64,000 nt of DNA, taken from Morella rubra. Lineage: Eukaryota; Streptophyta; Magnoliopsida; Fagales; Myricaceae. The position numbers and the translations under genes were made by a program. Below are positions 37,548 to 49,391 of this stretch, in pieces. Under the pieces are notes generated by a model. That model was given only the letters and a program-made list of their open reading frames with translations. It had not been told where the DNA came from and searched no databases. How positions within the stretch are numbered: the stretch's first letter is position 1; every line of letters starts with the position of its first letter. The stretch covers positions 20,230,874-20,294,873 of the forward strand of contig CM025851.1 of the NCBI GenBank assembly GCA_003952965.2, written 5' to 3'.

Positions 37548-37855
37548 TTTCCCTCTTTTCTCAACCTCAATCCTCTTTCCCTACTTTTCCTTTCTTCACT
37601 TTCCTCACGCACCGTAAGGACATTTTCGGGGCATTCTTATTTTCTCTCTCTTCATGTTAACACATGCACATAATTCTAGCCAACTTCAAAGAGTAATTTC
37701 CCTCTTTTCTCCCAATCCTCCTCCTTCTTTCATGTGTGTTTCCTTTCTTCACTAAATTCCTCCTTCAATTCCCTCTCACGTGAAGGACTTTTGGTTCTTA
37801 TTTTCTCTCTCTTCATTTAACACATGACATAATTCTAGCCCTTCAAAGAGTTCTA
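37548..37855. repeat. Tandem duplication of about 150 bp
   Basis: Both halves share TTTCCTTTCTTCACT, TTCTTATTTTCTCTCTCTTC and CATAATTCTAGCC in the same order. The first half runs about 37548-37695 and the second about 37698-37855. Confidence 0.75.
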
Positions 37856-38824
37856 ATCTAAAGTCCTATAATGGTTTTTTAAAAGAAAGATCTTTGCCCC
37901 TTCTTTTAAGCTTTTATTACAAGTTTGCAATAGGGTATTTTAAAAGAGATGCTTATTCCTTTAGAATATCTTTTATGCTTATCTATTCTCTACGTTTTTT
38001 GTAGGTCAGCTGGTCGTCCCAGTCTCTCGTGTGTGTCCAGTTTCCCGCTCCTTAGTGCGTCTTCAATTAAATGCACCTTAAATTATCACAAAGATAATTA
38101 ATTAATTTTCGACACACATGAATAAAATTAATCTTAGAAATGCACTTGGACACAATATAGACTAGGTACATGCTATTCGGGAATAAAACTTTGCATGAAA
38201 ATCTAATTTAATCTCAAATCTTAAAACAAAGCACAAATCATGCTATTTCATTAATTTAAATCACAACTTGGTTCAATGTTCCTTAATCAATTTTTCATCA
38301 AAAATCGATAATTATGACATGAAAGAATTACAATTAAATGTACAAATAATGCAATATTCTAGCTCAATCAAGAGTGACTGCAAGCACTTGAAATTTTCTC
38401 CAAATTTAAGGGACCATCTCTAAAGGAGAAAAGTGTTTGGTACTTGTAATGATAAAGGGAGGTTGTGCTTATATGAACTTAATAGGCTTGTAACACTGTG
38501 TTCAAAGGAGTGTTTAGTTATAGGACATTCAAAGGCCTACCTAAATGGATGTCGAGGGTGGGCTGCTCTCTATAACACTCATGAAGAGGATACATGACAC
38601 AAGACCAATCCATGTCTGCTTTTTGAACTACTTGTTGTGAATAAATCTTAAGTGTTAGGTGTATCCGATTGGTCAAATAGAATAGATGGTTCAAAGCTTG
38701 TCTACCATACTTTCTTGATAGCTTTGATGTGCTTTCACTAAATAAAGGTTCAAGTCCACAACCTTTATGTACATAAGGTTTGTTATTCAGGTTAAGGTTA
38801 CTCTATTTTGAAAATAGAGGGGAC
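37856..38824. other. Internal 3' part of copia-3, no gene recognised
   Basis: The stretch up to the polypurine tract at 38811-38824 is consistent with the untranslated 3' interior of a copia element. No intact coding region is present. Confidence 0.4.
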
Positions 38825-39364
38825 TGTTAAAGTTTTTCAAAATAGTAATACATGTAACTATTTGCTTTGGGAATGAGAAACTTTTTAAAGGAAAGTCTTT
38901 AAGGAGAGTAAGAATATAAGGTGCACTTGGCATTTGTCAAGAAGCACCAGAGTAAGAATCTGAGCCATACATTTTTTATCTTTTGATCTAACGCTCATAT
39001 CTTGTATTTTTTTAGCTTCAATGAAGATTTAACGGTTGGATTGATTGATCGTTTAGATCGGTATGGTTTTTTGACCAAATCAATGTGAACCACGTTATTA
39101 GTGGTTTTGAGCAGTTAATTAACTGCTAATTAATCGCTTCATTTGTATTTTCGAATTTTTCCTCAACGAGTAGATTTATATTATTCATAATTCAAAAGCA
39201 TCAAGAAATCAAGGTTCTTCTTCATTAATTGTGCAATCCAGTTGAACAAGCGATTTAAATCTATTGTATCATGAACGAATTTGTATCAACCCTGTGCACA
39301 AATTGGTCAGGGCAAATATCATTTAAGGAAAACAACTTTGTCATACCTTAGGAGCAATTCTTCA
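38825..39364 (+). repeat. Right LTR of copia-3
   Basis: Related to 29456-30110 and preceded by a polypurine tract. It is interrupted at its right end by copia-2. Confidence 0.55.
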
Positions 39365-39369
39365 ACACT

Positions 39370-39516
39370 TCTCACAATTGTATGAAACAATATCTCATCG
39401 TATTATTTCATCAATGGTTGTTTATATATACATCTACGAAATAACGAAATGAAGGAACTAACATAACTAACTTAGAACTGACTTCTAACAACTTCAGTTA
39501 TTCTAACTATCTAATA
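39370..39516 (-). repeat. 3' LTR of copia-2 (147 bp)
   Basis: Adjacent inward sequence on the minus strand is the polypurine tract CTTGAGAGGGGC. The LTR begins TATTAGATAG and ends GTGAGA rather than TG...CA. Confidence 0.85.
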
Positions 39517-40199
39517 GCCCCTCTCAAGTTGGACTATGGATATTGAGTAGTCCAAGCTTAGTAACCAAAACCAAAAACTTATCAAAAGTCAAAGGTTTGG
39601 TTGAGAAATCAGCAAGCTAGTGTTTGAAAGTTATGAAGGATCTTAACAAGATTATGCTGAATCATATCATGAACCAAGTGATAGTCAATGTCAATGTGCT
39701 TGGTTCTTTCATGGAAAATAGGGTTTGCTGCTATGTGCAAAGCAGCCTTGTTGTCCCAAAAAGTAAAGCCGGTTGAGTATGATGAACAAGGAACTCTTGG
39801 AGAAAAGCAGTGGGCCATTTTAATTTGCAACAAGTAATAGCCATAGATTTGTATTTAGCTTTAGCTGAAGATTGGCTAATGGTACTTGCTTTTTAGATTT
39901 TCATGATATAAAGGAATCTTGAGAAAAATGGCGAAGCTAATAACAGAATGCCTTGCATCGGGACACGCAGCCTAATTCGAATCACAGAATGCTTTGAGTT
40001 GGAGAAAGGAAGAATTGGAGAAGAAAACACATTGACCATGATTGACTTTGAGGTGCTTAACTACTTTGACAGCTGTGTCATGATGAGACTGCCGAGGTTG
40101 TGACAAAAACTAGTTGAAGGCATTAACAGCAAAGCAAATATCTGGTCGAGTAATGGTAAGGTATAAGAGATGACCCACTAATCTGCGGTATGAACTTGA

Positions 40200-41475
40200 T
40201 GTAATAATTATGCCCTAAAAATCATTTATCTGAATAATAGTTATTTAGATATCACATGTTTATATTTATTATTGGGTAATATGATGTGATATAAGATGTT
40301 ACATAGATATTATTGAGTGACATTGTAGAAAAGTCATGCCAATGATTAATAAATCAAAGGCAGGAAGTATGACTCTTTGGTTCCTTGTTCACTTGATGTT
40401 TTGTTCTAGACCAAGGTATATATTGATGTACGATAGGTCTACACTCGTTGTGCTCTATTTAATAGGATGATGGACTTCATCATTGAGGTGGTGACCTTAA
40501 GAAAACAAGTGGATATAATGTAAGAGCACATGCATTGAACGGGATCAAATATGAATACCTTCTAGAAGTGATCACTGATGTTGAGAAAATATTCAACACA
40601 ATTGGTTTATTGTATCCTTAGACCTGAGAGGTTTATACGGATATATTTGTTGTGTATTTGTGCTTTTACTGAGTCATTTGGTGATGATCTTTTTAGATAA
40701 AAAAATTTCAAATAATGTTGGGTTTTGTTCATAATAAGTGGGTTTGTATAAATACTTAATAAGGAATTCATCAGTCTATTGATGAGGCAGTATATTCAAT
40801 ATATCTATATAAAGTTGGACTAGAAAATAATTCATTGGCCAATTGTATTTTGTGAAAATATTTTTCAAAATTGATATATATATAAATTTATTTATTTGTG
40901 AAATTATTTTGGAAACAATTGATAATCTAATAAGTTACAGATTGTGAATTGAGAATTATATGAATTAGAGACTTAATCGATGATATGATTCCGGTCTTAT
41001 TAACTAATGTGGAATATAGTATGGTAAACGAATAATTGTTAGTAAAAGAGATTTCATAAATCAATTTCAAATATTTGAGAGTAAATTGTGATATGTTAAT
41101 GAACATGATCACAATTAGTAGAAGCTAAAATTCGAAATAAAAGAATATAAGGGAGTTAATGGAAAAATAGTTTTTCCATGTGATCCTAAGGTTGAGATCT
41201 GAGGTCCCTAACGATCCAATGCTATATCATAGCTAGGGTTCAGAAAATGACTATAAGATAGCTTTTTCTAGACAGTTGTCCATTATGACTTTGAGAAATC
41301 TTGTGACGGCTATGAGGCGTGAAAGAAGGAGGCAGAACATTTGGGCTGCTCTATTGTGAAATCAAAGACTCAAGTGTGAGATCAACAAGACCTGAAGATT
41401 ATCGAAGATTGAAGATTCAATCACAGACGAAGTTCCAGAGCATTTGTTAGATCAAGTAAGTATAATTTTCCGCAG
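40200..41475 (-). mobile_element. Solo LTR of family B inside copia-2
   Basis: It starts TGTAATAATTATGCCCTAAA and ends TATAATTTTCCGCA. It separates the RNase H side of copia-2 from the reverse-transcriptase side, both of which read in the same orientation. No clear target duplication was found. It resembles 34798-35400 throughout, and strand is uncertain. It is younger than copia-2. Confidence 0.7.
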
Positions 41476-44400
41476 GCAATCCTTCACTTGGATCTTCAAA
41501 TAAGACACTATAAGAACCATTAAGCTGCAAGTTACTATCCATAAGTGTTTTGCTTGGTTTAGTTGCAAGCAAACCCAAGTCATCAATGATTTTCAATGTG
41601 TACTTCCTTTGACACAAAGAAATGTCATTTGCAGACCTTGCAACTTCAAGTCCAAAGAAGAACTTAAGTTGCCCTAAATCTTTAAGTTTGAAGCATTAAT
41701 CTAGCCATTTCTTTAATATGTCAATAGAGGCAAAGGAATTGCTTGCAATAACGATATCATCCACGTAAACTAACAAAGCAATGAAGTCATAAGCAGTGGA
41801 TTTTGTAAACAAAGACTAGTCGGACCTTCATTGCTAGAAATCATATGAGACAAGGGTAGTAGAGAACTTATGAAACCATTGGCGATTGGCTTATTTCAAG
41901 CCATATATTGACTTTTGTAGTTTACAAACTCGAGTGTCACTAGAATGTGAAAAACCAGGGGGAGTTTCATAAACACTTCTTCATACAGCTTTCCATGTAA
42001 AAAAGCATTATTTACATCCAATTGATGTAAAGTCCAATTATGTATTGCAGCTAGGGCTAATAAATAACGAACAATAGTTAATTTGGCAACTAGAGAAAAG
42101 GTATAAAAAAATCAATACCCTTTTGCTGTGTAAAGCCTTTTGCAATGAGCCGAGCCTTATACCTTTCAAGAGTACCATTAGCTCAAAATTTACATTTTAT
42201 AGATTCACTTGCAGCCAATGGCAGTTTTATCAAAAGGTAAATCAGTCAAAACCCATGTATTGTTAAGTTCAAGAGCTGTGATTTCAGCTTACATTGTGTC
42301 TCTTTTCTCATTTGATTTTATAGCTTGATGAAAGAACTTAGGCTTAACATGATTATATATTGCTAAGGTATATACTTGATGAGAAGGTGATAAATGTGAA
42401 TAAGAAAGAGAGGAAGAAATAGGATACACAAAAGAAGTAGTATAACCTATATCCAAAAGTTGAATGAGTTGCTAGAAGAAGATTTAACCAATTGACAATG
42501 ATAGTATTGCAGATAAGTAGGTTGTTGTTTGATTTGAGATGACCTGTGTGTAATAGGAACAAGAGTTGGTTGAGATTTTGTATGGGAGAATGTTGATGTT
42601 GAAGAATGTTGATCTGGAGGTATTGTATCAAGTGATGTGGATCTGAAATTATTGGCTCTGTAGGTAAAACTGTGACTGAGTGTTGAATGTCTAGAGGTGC
42701 AGCTGTGGTTGTGTTTGGATTCTCTGAATGTATGGAAGGTAAATTGATAGATATTGGAGAAAAGGGATCTATGTTAGAATATGAAAATTTAGGAAAGACG
42801 ATATGATTAAGAAATTCAGAGGTATGGGAGTTTAAAAATCAGAGGAGGACTTGTGATATGAGAAAATATCTTCATGAAAATAACATGCCGAGAAACAATA
42901 ATATGATGAGTAGCAGGGTGAAACAATTTGTACTTTTTGATGCCAAATGGATAGCCTATGAAGACACAAGGGACAGCTCTCGGTTCAAATTTGTTTTGAG
43001 TATGAGGGTGAGTTAAAGCATAGGATAGCCAACCAAAGGTTTTAAGATGAAAATAACTCAGTTGTTTGTTAAAAAGGAGTTCAAATGAAGATTGGTTTTT
43101 GAAGTAAAGGGGTTGGAATTCTATTGATAATATAGGTAGCAGTGAGTATACAATCACTCCAAAATTGTAAAGGAAAGATTGGCTTGAAAACATAAAGCCC
43201 GAGCCACAGGCGTTTTCTCTTAACAAGAGAATTTTGTTGAGAAGTATAAACATAACTCTTTTGCTGAAAAATTCAAAATTCATGCATATCAAACTCTAGG
43301 CCTTGATCAGATCTAATTGTTTGAATACGAGAATGAAATTGAGTTTCAATGAGATGATAAAAGGCTTGAATATACTGTCAAACTTCTAATTTTGTTTTAA
43401 GAAGATATACCCAGGTGGAACGTGAGTAATCATCAACTATTGTCAAAGAATATCTAAATCCATCATGAGAAATGACTAGGAAAAGTTGCCATATATCACA
43501 GTGAACAAGCTGAAATGGATGATGAGAATAAGTACTTTCTAAAAAAGGTTACTTCTTTTTTTTTGTTTAAATGAAAAATGGAGCAATGTAAAGGGGTTTG
43601 AAGAATAGAGGATTTAGGCAAAACAGATTTTAGTAGTTGTAACCTAAAGTCAGACAAATGCCCTAATCGAGAATGCCAAAGAAATTTGGATTTTTGTAAG
43701 CTGAGGTTACACAAAATAGTCTATCTAGAATCAAAGGAAGTTGTTGTGGTCTGCACTAGATGATATAAGCTCTCAACATGTTTAGCAACTCCAATCATCT
43801 TCCAATGGATAAGGTCTTGAATATAGCAATGGTGATTAAGAAAAATTAAGCAACAAGGAAGGTCAAAAGTTAATCTATTAGCAGAAATGAAATTAACAGA
43901 GAAGTTACAAATGTAAAGGACATTGGATTCACAAAACCTTCTTTGAGCTTGATTGTACCAAGATGAATAGCAAAGACATACTGAGAATTAGGTAATTTGA
44001 TTTTAATATGTACGGTGGGGGTAATAGCATTCAGAAAATGAAGGGAACTAACCATGTGATTAGTAGCCCTAGTATCAAGGATCCAAGAAGGAGAAGGAGA
44101 GAGACACTGAGTATGATATAAAGCATGTGAAACAGAAGAATGATTGCCTGAAAAATTTGAAACAAGAGGAGGATTTGGTTGTCCAATAGAGACATGATTA
44201 GCAGATGAGGAAGCTGTATTCATAAAAGATTGATTTTGGAGAGGCGAAATTAAGCTTTGACACTGCTCTTGTATTGCAGATAGTCCAGGAAGTGAAGAAA
44301 TCTCCTAATCAAGACTGGCAGTATGAGCTGAAGCATTTTTGCCTATGGTGAAATTGAAGCCAGAAGGAAAACCGTGAAGACGGTAGCACTTGTCGATTGT

Positions 44401-45397
44401 GTGACCAGTTTTACCACAATGAGTACAAATTGGTTTGTTGATAGGTTTGCCTCCTTGTACAGTTTCAGTTTTGAAAGCCATGACAGCATATTCAGTGATT
44501 GGAGTAATGTAATTACTGAGTTGTTCTTCTTATTGAATAACAAGAGAAAAAACCTGGTTGATGCTTGGAATAGGATCAGACAATAAAATCTGTCTATGAA
44601 CGTTAGAGAATTTATCATCTAACCCCATTAAAATTTGTAAGATTAACTCACATTCTTGGCCAGCAACTATTGATTTAGTGGCTTTACACTCAAAGCCACA
44701 CAAACATGTATCAATAGAGCAGTAGGACTGTAATTTATCCCAGTACATTTTGAGTTTAGTGAAGTAATTACTGACTGAAGCACTGTCTTGAGTGAACGTA
44801 GCAAAATTTTTCTGTGTATGGTATATGTGTGGACCATTGGATTGTGTGAAACGTTCATGCAAATCAGTCCAAATATGCTTGGCAGAATCAATATACATGA
44901 TAGATGCTGCAATATCCTTTGAAACTGAATTGATGAGCCAAGAAGTAACAATCATGTTGCATCTGATCTAAGGAAAAAAAGAAGCATCAGCTTGACTTGG
45001 TTTAATGATAGTGCCATCAATAAACCCCAGTTTATTCTTGATGGTGAGTGCCATAACCATCGAGCAGCTCCAAGTAGAATAGTTTTGTGCTCCAAGAAGA
45101 AGCTGTGAGACTAGAACTGAGCCAGGATTCTCTGCACGATGAAGATACAAAAATTTATGAGATTGAGGTTGAAACGGAGGAGGCTGAAACAGAGGAGGTT
45201 GGATCTGAGAAGATTCATACTGAGAAGGCTAAATTTGAGGAGATTGAATCAGAGAAGATTGAAGTGGAGGAGATTGAATTTGAGGAGGTTGATCTAGAAT
45301 TTCTCTGAGAGAAGTCATGATCTGTTTGTAGAGTGCAAAAACATAGGAAAGAAAATTCAGTTGTGCTGAAGCTTTGAAAGAAAATACCCTAATATTA

Positions 45398-45544
45398 TTT
45401 CACAATTGTATGAAACAATATCTCGTCGTATTATTTCATTGATAATTGTTTATATATACATCTGAGAAATAACGAAATGATGTAACTAACATAACTAACC
45501 TGGTACTGACTTCTAACAACTTCAGTTATTCTAACTATCTAATA
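45398..45544 (-). repeat. 5' LTR of copia-2 (147 bp)
   Basis: About 91% identical to 39370-39516. No initiator-Met-type primer site is seen immediately inside it. Confidence 0.85.
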
Positions 45545-45907
45545 ACACTCACCACCTAGAAACAAAGTACAAAAAGAAAACTAGCCAAATAAAGGGGGAA
45601 GAAGGAGCCTTTTCACCTTTCAGAGAAAGCTCAATAAAACATTCACCGCATTTACGGCTTACACTGGAGAAGGGTTCATTGATCCCCCCATCAAGAGCTA
45701 CTTCGCTTATGTCATATGCACAAAATGAGGGACAAAACAAATAAAAGAATGGACTTTGGGGTTGACCCTTTGACTCAGAACGCTTATTGGAAGCACAAGG
45801 AAGTGCCCAACCTGCCCATGATCTTGAATCCTGCTAGGCTCTAGTGCAATAAACAACAAAAAAAGTTGCTAACCAAGAGCATTCCCCAATTTGGTTGTGC
45901 CCGGGGT

Positions 45908-48900
45908 TTAATTAGCAGTGTTGATAGATACCCTTGGGCTAGGGAAACCCATATATGCAAGCCTAGGTGACACCCGAATCTTTGGGCTAGGTCGCGGTGA
46001 AGGGATCGGGACACAGCTCCCAGAGCGGCCGGGTGTAACCTTGGGTGATAGGTTGACTTGCTCAAGAGCTTGGGATTGTAGCTCAATTGGATAGTCCCTC
46101 ACACATCCAATACGAGGACCAACTGGGCTAGTCCACTTGCAAGACAAACGCTTGGGCAAGTTCAATAACGGTGCTGCCGTGAAGCCTGTATCTTGATCAT
46201 CGATTGCGATTGCTCCATTGTTTAGAGGCTCATTAACATTGGCAGCATTCATTTCGAGAGACATTGTAGTTGTTGAGTGAACCTCGACCTCATCTGCCTT
46301 ACTCTCCTCGCCACTAACTTTAAAGGAGGTGTTGTCATCATTTATTGCGCACTTCTGCAAAAGTAATGGTGTACATCAGGTACCTCTACCAACGTGACCA
46401 ATTTCAAAACAATCATGGTGCGTTTTACTTGTATAAGAAGCTTTTAACTAAATTGTCACTATATAGTTTATCTCTTCCAAGTGGGTATATGTACATGCAT
46501 AAATACACTGCACATAGATATGTCGTGTGTTTTTTGAGTAATTACCTTAACATTACTAAGGTCTACTTGATGGTCCTCGAGGAAAATAAGGAATTCCTTG
46601 AAGTTGTCTTCAGTTGGCAGATAGTGACCACTGTATGGCCATATAGCCTGAAGAAGACAAGGAAAATTCAGTTAAAAAATGAGTAGAACATAAGAAATAA
46701 CCAGTATCTGTATGTCTGTAATGTATTATATGTACCTCAAGAACTCCATCATGGGCAACTAATCTCCCTGCTGCTGTTGTAGCTCCTCCAGATAGAAAAC
46801 TCGAGTGCTGGAAAACGCCTTTCTTCTTCTGCCCCACGTACAAAGCCCTCCATGTGCTGAGCACAAAAATCCATTTAGAACCTTCATCTGTGTTAACAAG
46901 CATCCCAGTTTGCCTGTAGATGAGCTTTCCTCCCTCTACAGTCACTTCGTATGCTTCTCGCTCGTTCTGCAATAGAAAACAACAGAGAAAGGAAGAGTTT
47001 ATATCCCAGCAACAAATTTCTCTCTTAATTCACATGCACCTACTTAGTTATGCAGTTATGCATTTGTCCTGATGTCCACACATGCCAATGGGAATGCCCA
47101 AAGCATAAGGACTTTCGTGTAGTGAGTGTTTCATGGATGCAGTTGCATTGAACGAATAGAAACACTTACTGGTCCAAGATATTTAATGCATTGACGTTGT
47201 AGATCAGTCCTTGGGCACCTTTCAAGATTGATGTCTTTACCGTCACCAACATCCAACCTTCATTACCAGAGGAGGAGGAAAAGAAAGTCAGGAATGAGCA
47301 GTGAGTAGGATAAGTCCCCAGAACGTATAATTGAACCATCTAAGGAACAAAATTTTCATGAGTACCAGTAGAAGAATGGTTGGAAGCTCTTGCTATCAAA
47401 CCAAACATCATAGTAGAAGTGTAAATTGTGTCCATATCGATGACGTGGATCAATCTGCAAAAGAACAACGATCACAAAGCACAATAAGTCCACTGGTTCT
47501 AATTCCTTACCTGCTATTTTCAGGGTGATAATATGACTCGTAATATAGACTTAGCTAGGTCCTTAATTGCAAGCTCAAAACTTGAGCTCCATTAGTAATA
47601 TCTATAAGAAGGAATAGGTCATCAATTCCTTTTGTGGCAATCTCTGTCAATAAAGTTTGACCCTCTTTTTAAGTCTCTTGAGAAAGGAATATAAAAGATC
47701 ATGTTTGCTAATCTCTAGTAAAGCTGTCGTTTCCCAAAACATCATCTGATTATTTAATCACAATTCACAAGAACATCAACAAGAGAGAGATTTAAAAGAG
47801 GGGAGTAGACAGATGCATCTTGGGATTCAAGCAAAACAAGCAAATTGCTATAATCAGGATTTCATTGGGCTACGTTTGGTCTGTGATGGCAACGTGTATG
47901 TCAAGACTCTGCTGGCATGCATTAGTGGACGGAGAGGTACACGACAACAAAATAAAACAAAACTGTATCAGAATGACTTTCTTCTTTCTTTTTACAGTTT
48001 GGATCTGGACTGTAATGGCAGCGTGAATTTATCAGATCGAGGATAATGTCTGGCAGAGGTAAATGGACTTACAGCTTCAAGCCAGTGTTGTAAGGCTAAT
48101 TTTTGAGCCTTCTCATCCTTAGATAAACCCTTCCCAACCTACAAATAGATAAAGCTCACGTTTTCAGTGTTACGATTCTTCAATAAGAAAACTTTTTTCC
48201 CCTTAATTTGTAACATCGCAACTCAGTACCTTGGCAGCCCTTGTCCTAGCCCTTGCCCACCGTGACACAGCGGTTTCTGGTTTCTCAATGTTGAAGAAAG
48301 ATACAGAGCTCCGTTTAAGAGCAGCAAAATCTAATGCCTTCCACCTGCAACAATAGAATTTATTCCATGAACACAAAGGTTAACAACACCTGAAATTAGA
48401 AGAGCAGCAAGAAATTGAGGTTCTATAGAAACCAACCAGAGTTCCTCAATCACAACTGCACAATCTGCAAGGTTCCGTCTCGTCCGATAACTCTTGTAGA
48501 CTTTCTGAAGCTTAGTCGCAGCAGCATCAAGCTCACTAACTGGCTTTGGAGAAAACAATATCACTGGTTCAGGACGCAAAAGCATTAGTTTATTGATCTG
48601 CATCACGTCATGACGTTTGCCCATCGAAGAGATTGAATCAGAGCTCTGGGTGTCAGGAACTGCTGTTTTGGATGAATCACATGCTTCATGTTCTGCCTCC
48701 TGGTATTCCTGCTCGCTGAAGCTCATTGACCTTTCTTTAACCATTTTACCAGACCCACTGGGGACCTCACTATGCCCATCTGAGTCTTCTTTATGGAAGC
48801 TACATGTTCTGAAGGCCATATCTCCATCTTCTTTATCAAAGCTCAGGGACCTCATTATGGTTTTCTCAATAGTGTCCGTTAAACCAAAAAGCTTGTGTCT

Positions 48901-48948
48901 CACGATTTCATTCCACGCAGATAAGAGCAAGGAAAGAGAGAGACCCAT
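45908..48948 (-). CDS. IQM: IQM-family calmodulin-binding protein
   Basis: Eight coding exons: 48437-48948, 48230-48344, 48073-48138, 47366-47454, 47171-47257, 46736-46966, 46546-46647, 45908-46354, about 549 residues. One IQ motif lies at about residues 142-170 ([16 protein letters not shown]). After it comes the conserved IQM body: [82 protein letters not shown] proteins bind calmodulin, largely without calcium; Arabidopsis IQM1 is linked to catalase and stress responses. The N-terminus carries three RSxSF-type motifs. The start is set at [12 protein letters not shown], the usual IQM beginning, not the ATG six codons upstream. By hand count exon 5 is 87 bases, one short of what the flanking phases need; this may be my count, an assembly error or a real frameshift. 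Synteny suggests the IQM4 orthologue. Confidence 0.9.
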
Positions 48949-48955
48949 TGATAAA

Positions 48956-49391
48956 CAAAGGGTCACAAATTTTAATTTGCGAGTAAAAAAGGATAAGACC
49001 TGCTCAGTCCAAGCAAAGCACCAATATTAGTGAGCCGTTAATGGTTCAACGGAAGGGAAACTGAACGAAAATTCAAGGCGAAACGAGAGTAATTACTTTT
49101 TTCTGCTCGTGGACTGAAAAAGAAAAGTAAACACAAGAAAAAAAAAGGAAATTTTTGGTTTCTTATGAAGATACAAAGGGTCACAAATTTTAATTTGCGA
49201 GTAAAAAAGGATAAGACCTGCTCAGTCCAAGCAAAGCACCAATATTAGTAAGCCGTTAATGGTTCAAGGGAAGGGAAACTGAACGAAAATTCAAGGCGAA
49301 ACGAGAATAATTACTTTTTTCTGCTCGTGGACTAAAAAAGAAAAGTAAACACAAGAAAAAAAGAGGAAATTTTTGGTTTCTTATGAAGATA
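48956..49391. repeat. 218-bp tandem duplication in the IQM leader/promoter
   Basis: Copy A (48956-49173) and copy B (49174-49391) share CAAAGGGTCACAAATTTTAA, CCTGCTCAGTCCAAGCAAAG and TGCTCGTGGACT, at about 97% identity. Copy A begins 8 bases upstream of the chosen IQM start codon, so the duplication spans the untranslated leader. Confidence 0.9.

Larger units (their letters stand above)
29456..39364 (+). mobile_element. Old Ty1/copia element (copia-3), heavily nested
   Basis: A left LTR starts at 29456 (TGTTGAATTTTTTCAAAATA) and a related right LTR at 38825 (TGTTAAAGTTTTTCAAAATA), preceded by a polypurine tract (AAAATAGAGGGGAC). Both LTRs share GAATCTGAGCCATAC-type, AACGGTTGGATTG and AGTTAATTAACTGCTGATTA-type words but are strongly diverged, so the insertion is old. 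A plus-strand gag remnant lies at about 30110-31130. The interior is then occupied by gypsy and other LTR debris (31.3-37.5 kb). The right LTR was in turn the target of copia-2. The element is broken many times and is a fossil. Confidence 0.6.
39370..45544 (-). mobile_element. Ty1/copia retrotransposon with both LTRs (copia-2)
   Basis: Two 147-bp LTRs (39370-39516 and 45398-45544) and a perfect 5-bp target duplication ACACT (39365-39369, 45545-45549) bound the element. On the minus strand the order is gag (about 45320-44400; NPGSVLVSQLLLGAQNYSTW), protease (about 44130-43900, SWILDT), GAG-pre-integrase (WHSRLGH, about 43680), integrase C-part (43290-42816), reverse transcriptase (YVDD near 41750) and RNase H ([12 protein letters not shown] near 39740). 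A solo LTR of family B sits inside at 40200-41475. The LTRs differ at about 13 of 147 positions (about 91% identity), implying several million years since insertion. The coding part is broken in many places; fossil. Confidence 0.9.

Noticed and set aside
45087-45308. Plus-strand frame of repeated Glu/Val/Thr/Ile residues
   Set aside because: It is the antisense of the Pro/Gln/Ser-rich start of the copia-2 gag, not a gene.
48617-49030. 137-codon plus-strand frame over IQM exon 1
   Set aside because: Antisense shadow of the IQM N-terminus.
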